The notes under the pieces are model-generated. The model did not search any database and was not told the origin of the DNA. It was given only the letters and a program-made list of their open reading frames with translations. Shown piece after piece: positions 18,676-27,216 of a stretch of 64,000 nucleotides of DNA (the first letter of the stretch is position 1; each line of letters opens with the position of its first letter). A program made the translations under genes and the position numbers. This stretch comes from Billgrantia aerodenitrificans (lineage in GTDB: Bacteria; Pseudomonadota; Gammaproteobacteria; Pseudomonadales; Halomonadaceae): NCBI RefSeq assembly GCF_021404405.1, contig NZ_JABFTV010000004.1, positions 402,499 through 466,498 of the forward strand, in the 5' to 3' direction.

Positions 18676-18726
18676 GCCGCGACTGTCCTGGCCGCTGATG
18701 AACGCGCCGGCCGGGGGCATCTTGCG

Positions 18727-18756
18727 TTGACAGCTCGGCTGCCTGGGCGGCACTAT
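18727..18756 (+). promoter_or_regulatory. Candidate promoter of the trpGD attenuated transcript
   Basis: A perfect -35 TTGACA (18727-18732) is followed after 18 bp by CACTAT (18751-18756). The predicted start, near 18763, lies just before the Trp leader peptide. The 335-bp gap between the metal-binding gene and trpG is accounted for by these two promoters, the leader and the attenuator. Confidence 0.5.
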
Positions 18757-18762
18757 TGCGTC

Positions 18763-18813
18763 ATGAACGCAAACGCCTATATGCCGAATTCGATCCAGTG
18801 GTGGCGCTCCTGA
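18763..18813 (+). CDS. trpL: Tryptophan leader peptide upstream of trpG
   Basis: A 16-residue reading frame MNANAYMPNSIQWWRS ends 133 bp before trpG. The tandem Trp codons (TGG TGG, 18799-18804) followed by Arg-Ser-stop closely match the WWRTS end of the E. coli trp leader peptide. A strong intrinsic terminator lies 33 bp further on, with an alternative antiterminator pairing. The RBS is unclear: the predicted transcript starts close to ATG 18763, so either a nearly leaderless start or the internal ATG 18781 (10-residue peptide) is used. Too short for ordinary gene finders. Confidence 0.8.
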   Translation: MNANAYMPNSIQWWRS

Positions 18814-18819
18814 GCGAGG

Positions 18820-18868
18820 GGCGGCGCGCTGACGACTGAACGAAATGCCGCCGTCGGGCGGCTTTTTT
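18820..18868 (+). terminator. Trp attenuator (antiterminator/terminator switch) before trpG
   Basis: Terminator: GCCGCC (18847-18852), 4-nt loop, GGCGGC (18857-18862), then six T (18863-18868). The upstream GGCGGC at 18820-18825 can pair with the same GCCGCC to form an antiterminator. A short CGCT/AGCG hairpin (18805-18808/18813-18816) overlaps the leader stop just after the Trp codons. No gene ends just upstream, so this U-run terminator only makes sense as an attenuator for trpGD. Confidence 0.8.
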
Positions 18869-18946
18869 GTGTCCGCAGCAGAACTGCATGGCCGGCCGCG
18901 CACGACGAAACATTGAAAAGATTCGCTGGAACAGGACCTTCTCGCC

Positions 18947-19531
18947 ATGTCCGTGCTGATGATAGACAACTATGACAGCTTCACCTTCAACGTGGTGCAG
19001 TATCTTGGCGAACTTGGTGCCGAGGTGGCCACCTATCGCAACGACGCCATCACCCTGGAGCAGATGGAAGCGCTGGCGCCGAGCCATCTGGTGATCTCGC
19101 CCGGTCCTTGCACCCCCAACGAGGCGGGCATCTCGCTGGCTGCCATTCAACACTTCGCCGGTCGTTTGCCGATCCTCGGCATCTGCCTCGGCCATCAGGC
19201 GATCGGTCAGGTCTACGGTGGCAAGGTGGTACGCGCCCCGCAGGTGATGCACGGCAAGACCTCACGCATCCGCCATAATGGTCTTGGTGTCTTCACCGGC
19301 CTCGAGGATCCGCTGGAGGTCACGCGCTACCATTCACTGGTCGTGGAAGCCGACACGCTGCCCGAGTGCCTCGAGGTGACCTCCTGGACCGACGATGACG
19401 ACGTGACCCCCGGTCTGATCATGGGGCTGCGTCACCGTGAGCTGGATATCGAAGGCGTGCAGTTCCACCCGGAGTCGATTCTGACGCGTCAGGGGCATGA
19501 GCTGCTGGCCAATTTTCTCAAGCGCCGCTGA
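18947..19531 (+). CDS. trpG: Anthranilate synthase component II (glutamine amidotransferase)
   Basis: Provides ammonia from glutamine to TrpE, and probably also to PabB, whose dedicated amidotransferase is not in this window. Class I amidotransferase of 194 aa with catalytic Cys80 ([10 protein letters not shown]), His174 and Glu176 (QFHPESI), and the N-terminal [11 protein letters not shown]. It is 27 bp upstream of trpD and preceded by the attenuator. Confidence 0.96.
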   Translation: MSVLMIDNYDSFTFNVVQYLGELGAEVATYRNDAITLEQMEALAPSHLVISPGPCTPNEAGISLAAIQHFAGRLPILGICLGHQAIGQVYGGKVVRAPQVMHGKTSRIRHNGLGVFTGLEDPLEVTRYHSLVVEADTLPECLEVTSWTDDDDVTPGLIMGLRHRELDIEGVQFHPESILTRQGHELLANFLKRR

Positions 19532-19558
19532 GCCGCCCGTATAGAGGAGTGCCTGCCC

Positions 19559-20581
19559 ATGCAGATGCGAGACGCCATTGCCGCGGTGATGCGCCGTGAA
19601 AACCTTAGTTTCGACCAGACCCATGCCGTCATGCAGCAGATCATGACCGGCGAGGCCAGCGATGCGCAGATCGGCGGTTTTCTGGTCGGTCTGGCGATGA
19701 AGGGGGAGACGGCCGAGGAGATCGGTGCCGCCGCCCAGGTGATGCGCGAGCTGATGAAGCGTGTCCACCTTCAGCGCAGCGAGAACGTGGTGGACATCGT
19801 CGGTACCGGCGGCGACGGCGCCAACCTGTTCAACGTCTCGACCGCTTCCAGCTTCGTTGCTGCGGCTGCCGGCGCCCAGGTGGCCAAGCACGGCAATCGC
19901 AGCGTTTCATCCTCTTCGGGCAGCGCCGATCTGTTCGACATGGCGGGCATTCATCTCGACCTCCGGCCGGAGCAGGTGGCGCGCTGCATCGAGCACGTCG
20001 GTGTAGGCTTCATGTTCGCCCCCAACCATCATCCCGCCATGCGCTTTGCCATTGGCCCGCGGCGCGAGATGGGAGTGCGTACCCTGTTCAACATTCTCGG
20101 GCCGTTGACCAACCCCGCCGGTGCGCCGAACCAGGTGCTGGGGGTCTATTCCGCCGAGCTGGTGCCGCTGATGGCCGAAGTGCTGCGTCAGCTCGGCAGC
20201 CGCCACGTCATGGTGGTTCACGCCGAGGACGGACTCGACGAGATCTCCCTGGCTGCGCCGACCCAGGTCGCCGAGCTCAAGGACGGCGAGATTCGTCGTT
20301 ACACCGTCACGCCCGAGGACTTCGGCATCGAGCGGCAGGCACTGAGCCCCTTGAAGGTGGTCAGCGCCGAAGACAGCTTGCGGCTTGTGCGTGAGGCGCT
20401 GGTGGGCGAGGGGCCGGCGGCCGACATCGTCTCCCTCAACGCCGGAGCGGCCCTCTACTGTGCCGGTATCGCCGATACGTTGAAGGAAGGCGTGATGATG
20501 GCCCAGGACGCCCAGGCCTCCAAGCTGCCGCTGGAAAAGATGAAGGAGCTTGCCGACTTCACCCGCGTGCTGGTTTCCTGA
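19559..20581 (+). CDS. trpD: Anthranilate phosphoribosyltransferase
   Basis: Transfers phosphoribose from PRPP to anthranilate. The 340 residues contain the PRPP-binding GTGGDG (82-87), KHGNRSVSSSSGSADL and the C-terminal LNAGAALY. RBS GAGGAG lies about 10 nt before ATG 19559. In most gammaproteobacteria with this arrangement trpC follows directly; here a terminator and a 5-kb leftward iron module intervene before trpC at 25858. Confidence 0.97.
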   Translation: MQMRDAIAAVMRRENLSFDQTHAVMQQIMTGEASDAQIGGFLVGLAMKGETAEEIGAAAQVMRELMKRVHLQRSENVVDIVGTGGDGANLFNVSTASSFVAAAAGAQVAKHGNRSVSSSSGSADLFDMAGIHLDLRPEQVARCIEHVGVGFMFAPNHHPAMRFAIGPRREMGVRTLFNILGPLTNPAGAPNQVLGVYSAELVPLMAEVLRQLGSRHVMVVHAEDGLDEISLAAPTQVAELKDGEIRRYTVTPEDFGIERQALSPLKVVSAEDSLRLVREALVGEGPAADIVSLNAGAALYCAGIADTLKEGVMMAQDAQASKLPLEKMKELADFTRVLVS

Positions 20582-20629
20582 GCCGTGACCTGCAGCGCAG
20601 CCACGGCCAGCCAAGCGCAGCAAACACCA

Positions 20630-20663
20630 GAGGGGTCGCCATACGGCGTCCCCTCTCGTTTTT
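20630..20663 (+). terminator. Intrinsic terminator after trpD
   Basis: The stem pairs 20630-20640 (GAGGGGTCGCC) with 20645-20655 (GGCGTCCCCTC), one T-T mismatch and a 4-nt loop, followed by TCGTTTTT. It ends the trpGD transcript, so trpC needs its own promoter. Confidence 0.85.
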
Positions 20664-20717
20664 GGCCTTCTCGTTTTTGGCTATGCGTTTCTGGCTATGG
20701 CTTCACCGTTATTCGGG

Positions 20718-22661
20718 TCAAAAGCGATAGGTGGCGCTGAGGCGGAAATCACGGCCGGGGTCGGGCAGGCCGTGAGCAACGTCGCCGGCATCGCCGTAGC
20801 TGGCGTGATCGAAGTACTGTTTGTCGAAGACGTTGTTGACTCGCAGCGACAGCGTCAACTGATCACCGACCAGCGGATGCCAGCTGGCATAGATGTCGTT
20901 GACGCCATAGCCGGCCTTCTCTGGGTAACCATCGGCCACCTTGGTCAGTCGCTCCGCAAAGCGTCCCGTCCAGCCGAGATCGATATCGTCAGTGGCCTGG
21001 AAGTTCACGTTGGCCACCCAGGTATCGCCGATGCTGGTGCCAATGGCCATATCATCGTCGCTGAGCGGTACACCTTCGAGCTCGGGCCTGGCACGGCTGT
21101 AGGCGAGCGAGGCCTCCAGGCGATCCCAGTCGTAGCCGATCCGGGCGTTGAAGCCACGGGTCTTGAGCTCGCCCAGATTGCCAAGTACGGCAGGCGTGAC
21201 CTGACCCACCACGTCGTCGATGCGCGTCTCGAACACTTCCGCCGCCAGATAGAGGTTGCCGTAGCGATAGGTGGCGCCCAGCTCGACGTTCTCGGCGACT
21301 TCTTCCTTGCGATCCTCCGCATTGCGATAATAGTCGAGCACGAACAGCTCCTTGACCTGGGTGCCACGAATGGCGCGCGCCCAGCCGCCATGCAAGGTCA
21401 GCTGTTCGGTGGCGTCGAAGCGCAGGCCCAGGTTGGGGCTCCAGCCGGATTCGCTGAAGGAGTTGCCGGTCAGGTGCTCGTCCAGCTCGAACCAATCATG
21501 ACGCGCACCGGCACTGAGCCGCAGGCGCTCGGTCAACTGATAGTGGTTCTGCAGGTAAAGGCCTACCACGCTACCTTCTTCGCGGTCGGTACCGTACAGA
21601 GGACTGCGCAGGCGGGCCTCGTCCTTGCGGTAGTCGACACCGTAAGTCAGGGTGAGGTCGCCGACCTGGCTGTGGTTGCGCAGGTCGCCGCCGTGGCTCT
21701 GCATGGCGCCGATATAGTCGCCGAAGGGGCCATTAATGTGCTCCAGAGATGCCTCGGTGTGATATAGCGTCAGGTCCAGATCGAGCCAGTCATTTTTGCT
21801 CGAGGTGAAGCCGTAGTTCCCGGTCACCGTCTCGCGCACCACTTCCTGGTCGATGGGGGCGTTGCGTGCGCTGGGAATCCAGTGGGGGCGATGCAGGCGA
21901 TAGGCTTCGTCCTCGCTGCGCTCGTAGCTCAACCGGAGCCGCTGCTCATCGGTGAGCTGCCCCACCAGCTTGGCGAAGCCGGTGAACCTCTCGCTGCCCG
22001 TGTAGGGCTGAGTGTTGCCGTCGGCATCCTTGTAGTCGCCGTGATCGGTCTGGGTCAGCATGGCCAGGCCGCTCCAGTTATCGGTGAGTCTGCCGTAGAG
22101 CGAAGCGGAGGCCCGGTAGCCATCGGTGTTGCTGAAATAGCCACCTTTCAGCAGTGCGCCGAAGCTCTGGCCTGGACGCAGCAGATCCTCAGGGTCCTTG
22201 GTCACGAAGCGAATGGCGCCACCCAGCGCGCCGGGACCGTTGGTCGCCTCCCCGGCGCCGGCGACGATATCGACCTGCTTGAGCAGCTCCGGCTCGACCA
22301 CCAGGCGGCCCTGGTGATGGAACAGATACCCGGACTGAGTGGCTCCGTCCACGGTAACGTTGAGCATGGTGTCTTCCAGCCCACGCACGTAGACCTTTTG
22401 AGCGGCCGGCGCCCCGCCCCCTACGGCGACGTCGGGCATGTCGGCAAAGATATCCTGCAGCTCGGAAGCTTGGCGACGCTCGAGCGCCTCTGCGCTGACG
22501 CTCTGGCCGCTCTCGCTGACACGTTCCCCGGTGATCTGCAGAGTGTCGAGCTGTTGAGGACCGTTTTGGGCCAGTACGGCGGGACTGGCGCTGACAAGAG
22601 CAATAGCCAGCCACAAGGGATTGAGCGGCCAGGCGTTGCCGCGGGTAGATAGAGATATCAT
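20718..22661 (-). CDS. TonB-dependent outer-membrane receptor (iron-siderophore or heme type)
   Basis: Outer-membrane 22-strand barrel importing a ferric chelate with TonB energy. The 647 residues comprise a signal peptide (about 1-31, ending VLAQ), a TonB-box-like DTLQITG (about 39-45), a plug domain (about 55-165, with VYVRGLEDTMLNVTVDG and GPGALGGAIRFVTKDP) and a barrel ending in the terminal Phe. It is shorter than FepA/PfeA (about 720-750). The neighbouring PfeRS-like regulators suggest a catecholate siderophore; a heme ligand cannot be excluded. A Fur-like dyad lies just upstream. Confidence 0.88.
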   Translation of the reverse strand: MISLSTRGNAWPLNPLWLAIALVSASPAVLAQNGPQQLDTLQITGERVSESGQSVSAEALERRQASELQDIFADMPDVAVGGGAPAAQKVYVRGLEDTMLNVTVDGATQSGYLFHHQGRLVVEPELLKQVDIVAGAGEATNGPGALGGAIRFVTKDPEDLLRPGQSFGALLKGGYFSNTDGYRASASLYGRLTDNWSGLAMLTQTDHGDYKDADGNTQPYTGSERFTGFAKLVGQLTDEQRLRLSYERSEDEAYRLHRPHWIPSARNAPIDQEVVRETVTGNYGFTSSKNDWLDLDLTLYHTEASLEHINGPFGDYIGAMQSHGGDLRNHSQVGDLTLTYGVDYRKDEARLRSPLYGTDREEGSVVGLYLQNHYQLTERLRLSAGARHDWFELDEHLTGNSFSESGWSPNLGLRFDATEQLTLHGGWARAIRGTQVKELFVLDYYRNAEDRKEEVAENVELGATYRYGNLYLAAEVFETRIDDVVGQVTPAVLGNLGELKTRGFNARIGYDWDRLEASLAYSRARPELEGVPLSDDDMAIGTSIGDTWVANVNFQATDDIDLGWTGRFAERLTKVADGYPEKAGYGVNDIYASWHPLVGDQLTLSLRVNNVFDKQYFDHASYGDAGDVAHGLPDPGRDFRLSATYRF

Positions 22662-22684
22662 AGAATGATCCGAGCTCCTTTGAG

Positions 22685-22703
22685 TGATAAGTATTCTTAT
22701 TTG
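22685..22703 (-). promoter_or_regulatory. Possible Fur or PfeR-type site upstream of the TonB receptor
   Basis: ATAAG (22687-22691), 4 bp, CTTAT (22696-22700) form an AT-rich dyad resembling part of a Fur box, 24-42 bp before the receptor ATG. Moderate match only. Confidence 0.4.
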
Positions 22704-22767
22704 GAGCGCATTCTTTGTTAGCCGCTATGAAAAGTGAATTGCTTTTACAATTGTTACCTCCTGTACC

Positions 22768-24123
22768 TCATGCCCGCCTCGAGCGGGCTTCAGGAAACCA
22801 GAGCGTCATTCTCAGACCACCCCCGCTGCGGTTCGCGGCGCGAATCCAACCGCCCGCCGCTTCGATCTGTCGGCGCGCCAGGGCCAAGCCCAGGCCGTGG
22901 CCATCCGGCCGGTCGTCACGGGCCTGAACGGTGCGGTAGAAGGGCGTGAAAATCAGCTCCAATTGGTCGTCGGCCACGCCAGGTCCCTCATCGTCGATAG
23001 TGAGCCGGTAGCCGTCGCCGTCTGGCTGCAGCGTCACCCGGACGTGACCGCCACCTGGGGTATAGAGGCAGGCATTGCGGATCACGTTCTCGATTGCCTG
23101 TGCCAGGGCCCGCTGGCTGCTGCCGCTGATCTCCGCCTGGTCGGGCAGCGAGCTTTCGATGACGTGCGCCGGATATTCATACCGGGCATCTTCGCTGATG
23201 CTGTCGAGTAGGTCGGTGAGGTCCAGGTTGTCGTGATCGAGACTTGGCTGCTCGTTTTCCAGCCAAGCCAGCGTAAGGGCATCTTCCACCAAGCTGCGCA
23301 TCACACGACATTCACGGCGGATGCGAGGCAGGAAGTCTTGCGTGTCGATGCCCTCCTCCGCGCAGCTTACCGCCATGTCGATTCGGGTCAGCGGAGTGCG
23401 CAGTTCATGGGAGAGGTCGGCGATCAGCTGGCGCTGGGTGAGGATGAGGTCGCCGGTACGCTCGGCCATGCGGTCGAAGGTTTCGGCCAGAGCGGTGAGT
23501 TCGTCGCTGCGGTTACCGAGCAGAGGGCGTACCCGAACTCCCAGGTTGCCTTCGCTGAAGGCCCGAGTGGCCAACTCCAACTGACGTAATGGCCCCATCA
23601 AGTAGTGATAGATCACCGATGCGAGCAGCATCAGCACGGCGAGCGGCAAGGCTACCTTGAGTAGCAGCTTGACCTCGGGCAGGTAGGTGCCGGGGCGCAT
23701 GCGCTGAGGCAGGGTCACCAGAAAATGAGTGTGGCCATCGGCGAACGTGAGATCCATGATCGGGTTCTCTGTGAAGTAGAGGTGAATCTTCCACTCCACG
23801 TTGCGCCCCAATCGAAACCCCTCCTGGAACTGTGCCGACAGAGTACTTCCCGCCAAAGGCTGGACATCGGAGCGCACCACGGCGGCCCAGGTGTTCTCGC
23901 GAGCCTGTAGCTCCGCGAGCCAGTCGGCCAGAGCCTGCTCGTCGCCGGCATAGTAGAGCTGCTCGGCTGTGGTGCCCCAATGTTTCAAGGTTTGCTGATG
24001 CTGCGCGGCGATGAAACTCATCTTCTGCTCGGTTTCGTCGCCCAGGAAAGTGACCACCCAGACCAGAACCAGAGTACCAAGCGCCAGGGGCCCGCACAGC
24101 TTCCAGAACAGGCGCCTAGTCAC
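22768..24123 (-). CDS. PfeS-like sensor histidine kinase
   Basis: Inner-membrane sensor kinase of 451 aa: TM1 (about 10-28), a periplasmic sensor loop (about 29-153), TM2 (about 154-175), HAMP, HisKA with phospho-acceptor His239 (LIADLSHELRTPLTRID), and a HATPase domain with N-box NVIRNACLY and G-box GPGVADDQ/GHGLGLALARR. Starting at GTG 24123, it overlaps the response regulator stop (GTGA). PfeS/PirS kinases of Pseudomonas sense ferric enterobactin in the periplasm and switch on the receptor gene; placement next to a TonB receptor supports the same logic here. Confidence 0.88.
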   Translation of the reverse strand: MTRRLFWKLCGPLALGTLVLVWVVTFLGDETEQKMSFIAAQHQQTLKHWGTTAEQLYYAGDEQALADWLAELQARENTWAAVVRSDVQPLAGSTLSAQFQEGFRLGRNVEWKIHLYFTENPIMDLTFADGHTHFLVTLPQRMRPGTYLPEVKLLLKVALPLAVLMLLASVIYHYLMGPLRQLELATRAFSEGNLGVRVRPLLGNRSDELTALAETFDRMAERTGDLILTQRQLIADLSHELRTPLTRIDMAVSCAEEGIDTQDFLPRIRRECRVMRSLVEDALTLAWLENEQPSLDHDNLDLTDLLDSISEDARYEYPAHVIESSLPDQAEISGSSQRALAQAIENVIRNACLYTPGGGHVRVTLQPDGDGYRLTIDDEGPGVADDQLELIFTPFYRTVQARDDRPDGHGLGLALARRQIEAAGGWIRAANRSGGGLRMTLWFPEARSRRA

Positions 24124-24824
24124 AGGAAGCAGTATCCCTTGCCGTGCACCGTCTGCAGGCGGTCGGCGGCCATTCCCGCCATGGTCAGTTTGCGACGTAC
24201 CCGGCTCAGATGCATGTCGAGACTGCGGTCGTAGCGGCTAAACTCGCGCTCCAGCACCAACTGGTACAGATAGGGTTTGCTCAGCACCTCGCCCTGGTGG
24301 AGCGCCAGTGACCAGAGTAGACGGAACTGGATGGGAGTCAGAGCGATGGGAACACCATTGTGACGAACGTCCAGGTTGCCTCGGTCGAGCTTGAGCGAGC
24401 CCAGCGTTAGCTCGTTGGGGTCGCCACGCTGATCGGTATTGCCCAGGGTACGTCGGAGCAGGGCGTCGATACGCAACATGAGTTCGGTGAAGCCAAATGG
24501 CTTGGGCACGTAATCGTCGGCGCCACGACGGTAGCCAAGGATGCGTTCTTCTTCTGCGCCGCAGGCGGTGAGCATCATGACGGGCGTCTGGCGCGTCTTG
24601 CGCAGCCTGTCGAGCACGTCAAAGCCATTCAGCTTTGGCAGCAAGACGTCCAGCAGTATCAGGTCGAAGTGTTGGCCAAGGGCGGAGAGCAGTGCGACTT
24701 CACCCTCATAGCATTGGCAGGTCCGGTATCCCTTGCTCTCCAGGAGGCTGGCGATCTGCCCGTTGAGCGTTTGGTCGTCCTCGACCACCAGGATATGCGG
24801 CCGGCGTGGTGCGGCTGAGGCCAT
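24120..24824 (-). CDS. PfeR-like OmpR-family response regulator
   Basis: DNA-binding response regulator of 234 aa. The receiver domain has acidic pocket VVEDD, phospho-acceptor Asp59 (LILLDVLLP), Thr in MLTA and Lys in VPKPFGF. The winged-helix domain has the PfeR/PirR-like stretch LSKPYLYQLVLEREFSRYDRSLDMHLSRVRRKL. The frame begins at 24887, but ATG 24824 gives the natural N-terminus MASAAPRRPHILVVEDD. A 21-bp Fur-box-like palindrome lies 21 bp upstream, so iron probably represses the pair. Confidence 0.88.
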   Translation of the reverse strand: MASAAPRRPHILVVEDDQTLNGQIASLLESKGYRTCQCYEGEVALLSALGQHFDLILLDVLLPKLNGFDVLDRLRKTRQTPVMMLTACGAEEERILGYRRGADDYVPKPFGFTELMLRIDALLRRTLGNTDQRGDPNELTLGSLKLDRGNLDVRHNGVPIALTPIQFRLLWSLALHQGEVLSKPYLYQLVLEREFSRYDRSLDMHLSRVRRKLTMAGMAADRLQTVHGKGYCFL

Positions 24825-24844
24825 TGGCCCTACACTCCATGTGT

Positions 24845-24865
24845 ATACGATAATCGTTATCGTAT
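24845..24865 (-). promoter_or_regulatory. Fur box, perfect palindrome upstream of the response regulator gene
   Basis: Arms ATACGATAA (24845-24853) and TTATCGTAT (24857-24865) around TCG. The core GATAATCGTTATC closely follows the Fur consensus GATAAT...ATTATC. It sits 21 bp before the response regulator ATG and downstream of the PPTase stop, so it should control the regulator-kinase pair. Confidence 0.75.
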
Positions 24866-24915
24866 GCCGTGAAAGTGCAAATGACAATATGTCTCATATT
24901 GGCGGCAATAAGGGG

Positions 24916-25677
24916 TCAGTCTCTGTCAGCCGCTGAAGCTGGTAGAGCCACCAGACTCAGGACTCTGTCTTCAAGCAGGCAGACCATGCCGGTGACCTCG
25001 CGGCCGACTGTCCAGCCGTTGCCCAGGTCTTCCAGCAGACGCAGGCGAACGGGGCCGATGCCATGCCAGGCCATGAGTTCAGCGGCGGGAAAGTGGAACA
25101 TGCGGCCCACCAGTGGGTAGAGCGCCTTGAACAGGCTCTCCTTGAGGGAGAAGGTGGTGCTGACCATCAGCCCCACGCTCGACGGCGGCAGCGCTCGCAT
25201 GCGGACGATCTCTTCGGCGGTCAGTACCCTTGTTGCGAGCCGGCGGGCCTGCTCCTCGTTCAGCAACCGCTCGGCATCGAGACCGACACCCTGATAGGTC
25301 TGGCGATGGGCGACCAGTGCCGCTGCCCAGCCGTCGCTGTGAGTGATGGCGCCCACACAGCCTGCGGGCCAGCATGGTGAGCGATCCTCGTTCATGCTTG
25401 GGGTTGCGTCCCTGCCATCCAGCAGGCGCAGGGCACGGCGTGCGCACAGCCGCCCGGCAACGTATTCCGCCCGCCGTTTGGCAATGGCGCCATGCAAGCG
25501 GGGCGGGAGCGCGATGCTACCCCGTTCAAAGGGAAGGGGCCCAACGTTCGGCTCATCGAAGCGGTCTGGATCGAAACGTGCCGCCACCAGGCGAGCACCC
25601 GGAAGGGACGAGGCCCAGGGCCAGTCGCTGGTGAAAGGGCCGACAAAAGGGTCGATCAAAGAAGAGGAGCTGTCCAT
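24916..25677 (-). CDS. EntD-type 4'-phosphopantetheinyl transferase
   Basis: Loads phosphopantetheine from CoA onto carrier proteins of siderophore-type NRPS or fatty acid/polyketide systems. The 253 residues carry the magnesium-binding GVGLDAER and the catalytic FSLKESLFKALYP, with the EntD-like N-terminal RRAEYVAGRLCARRAL. No NRPS or other carrier-protein gene is in the window, so its client is unknown. ATG 25677 has no clear RBS and the frame is open upstream, so the N-terminus is uncertain. First gene of the leftward iron module, divergent from trpC. Confidence 0.87.
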   Translation of the reverse strand: MDSSSSLIDPFVGPFTSDWPWASSLPGARLVAARFDPDRFDEPNVGPLPFERGSIALPPRLHGAIAKRRAEYVAGRLCARRALRLLDGRDATPSMNEDRSPCWPAGCVGAITHSDGWAAALVAHRQTYQGVGLDAERLLNEEQARRLATRVLTAEEIVRMRALPPSSVGLMVSTTFSLKESLFKALYPLVGRMFHFPAAELMAWHGIGPVRLRLLEDLGNGWTVGREVTGMVCLLEDRVLSLVALPASAADRD

Positions 25678-25857
25678 GGGCGAATTCTTGCATGGGCCAC
25701 TGGCTGGCGTCATGTATCCTGACGCTTCGAGCCGGAGAGAGGCGGGCGATACGCCGACTTTGGGTAGCCTCGCGTTCCATGTCGAACCGCAGGTAGGTAA
25801 TATGGGTCGCTCACCGGCTTCAACCGCGGCCAGCGCCGCCCGTACCGAGACAGCACC

Positions 25858-26664
25858 ATGAGCCCAACCAAGGACGCCCCGACCATTCTCACCCGCATCC
25901 TGGCCCGCAAGGACGAGGAAGTGGCAGAGCGCAGCCGCGCCGTGTCCGAAGCCGAGCTGCTGACCTTGGCCGAGCGGCAGAGCGCTCCCCGCGGTTTCAT
26001 CGCGGCTCTCGATCAGAACATCGCCGAGGGTGATCCGGCAGTGATCGCAGAGATCAAGAAGGCCTCGCCCTCCAAGGGCGTGATCCGTGAGAACTTCCAG
26101 CCGGCCGAGATTGCGGCGAGCTATGCTGCCGGCGGTGCTGCCTGTCTCTCGGTGCTGACCGACGCCGACTTCTTCCAGGGCCATGAGGACTTCCTCATCG
26201 CTGCGCGTGAGGCGTGCGAGCTGCCAGTAATCCGCAAGGACTTCATCGTGCATGGCTATCAGGTCAGCGAGGCGCGCGCCATCGGAGCCGACTGCATCCT
26301 GCTGATCGTTGCCGCGCTGGAAGATGCCCAAATGGCCGATCTCTACCAGCAGGCAACGGCGCTGGGCATGGACGTGCTGGTCGAGGTGCACGACGCCCTG
26401 GAGCTCGAGCGCGCGCTCAAACTGGGCATCGGCCTGGTGGGCATCAACAACCGCAACCTGCACACCTTCGAGACCCGCCTGGAAACCACCCTGGAGCTGC
26501 TGCCGCGTATTCCCGCCGGGGTCACGGTGGTCACGGAGTCCGGCATTCACACCCAGGCCGACGTGCTGCGCATGCGCGAGCACGACGTACATGGTTTCCT
26601 GGTCGGCGAGGCTTTCATGCGCGAGCAGGAGCCGGGTGAAGCGCTGCGGCGACTGTTCTACTGA
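25858..26664 (+). CDS. trpC: Indole-3-glycerol-phosphate synthase
   Basis: Closes the indole ring from CdRP in tryptophan synthesis. TIM barrel of 268 aa with [19 protein letters not shown] at the N-terminus, catalytic Lys in [10 protein letters not shown], Lys in VIRKDFI, and [12 protein letters not shown] and VTESGI. It stands alone, separated from trpGD by the iron module. A TAATAT (25798-25803) may be the -10 of its own promoter; the -35 (TTCCAT) is weak. A strong terminator follows. Confidence 0.96.
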   Translation: MSPTKDAPTILTRILARKDEEVAERSRAVSEAELLTLAERQSAPRGFIAALDQNIAEGDPAVIAEIKKASPSKGVIRENFQPAEIAASYAAGGAACLSVLTDADFFQGHEDFLIAAREACELPVIRKDFIVHGYQVSEARAIGADCILLIVAALEDAQMADLYQQATALGMDVLVEVHDALELERALKLGIGLVGINNRNLHTFETRLETTLELLPRIPAGVTVVTESGIHTQADVLRMREHDVHGFLVGEAFMREQEPGEALRRLFY

Positions 26665-26686
26665 GCGGGTTGAAATCAGGGACCAG

Positions 26687-26714
26687 AAGGGCAGCCGCGT
26701 TGGCTGCCTTTTTT
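26687..26714 (+). terminator. Intrinsic terminator after trpC
   Basis: GGCAGCC (26690-26696), 5-nt loop, GGCTGCC (26702-26708), then six T (26709-26714); AAG/CTT extends the stem. It separates trpC from the low-GC accessory cluster. Confidence 0.92.
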
Positions 26715-26779
26715 CGTCGGCAGAATAATAACGAGTGTTCTAATGTGTTTATGTGCAGTCAGGCACATCAGGAGCCCTC

Positions 26780-27181
26780 ATGTTTGACCACGTCAAGTTT
26801 GGTGTCAGCGACTATGTAGCAAGCAAGGCTTTCTTCCTTAAAGCTCTCGAGCCGCTCGGGGTAATAGGGGGTGCGGAAGGTGAGCCGTCATACGGCATCG
26901 AACTCTGCGGTAAGGGAGACGCCTCGCTGTGCCTGTACCAGGCAAGACAGAAGCCTGCCCCTCTTCATATCGCGTTCCATGCTGACACTCGACAGCAGGT
27001 CGATGACTTCTATCATGCGGCCTTGAAGGCCGGAGGCAAGGACAACGGTGCTCCTGGTCTGCGTCCGAACTATCATGCGAATTACTATGCTGCCTTCGTC
27101 ATCGGTCCGGATGGGCACAACATCGAAGCGGTGTGCCATGAGCCCGTGTCTCCTTCCTTTTGTTCTTCCCATGTTAGGTGA
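26780..27181 (+). CDS. VOC (glyoxalase/bleomycin-resistance fold) family protein
   Basis: 133-residue protein with paired beta-alpha-beta-beta-beta modules: FDHVKFGVSDYVASKAFFLKALEPLG at the N-terminus and FVIGPDGHNIEAVCHE at the end, with His4, His in LHIAFH and Glu in NIEAVCHE as plausible metal ligands. VOC members include dioxygenases, glyoxalases and antibiotic-binding proteins; the substrate here is unknown. ATG 26780 is preceded by GGAG. First gene of the accessory cluster; its stop overlaps the next frame. Confidence 0.88.
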   Translation: MFDHVKFGVSDYVASKAFFLKALEPLGVIGGAEGEPSYGIELCGKGDASLCLYQARQKPAPLHIAFHADTRQQVDDFYHAALKAGGKDNGAPGLRPNYHANYYAAFVIGPDGHNIEAVCHEPVSPSFCSSHVR

Positions 27182-27216
27182 ATGCAATAGCAGCAGTGGA
27201 AGATAGCCTAAGCGCG

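Noticed and set aside
25678..26592. Extension of the PPTase frame opposite trpC
   Set aside because: Overlaps trpC completely; EntD proteins are ~210-250 aa, matching the start at 25677.
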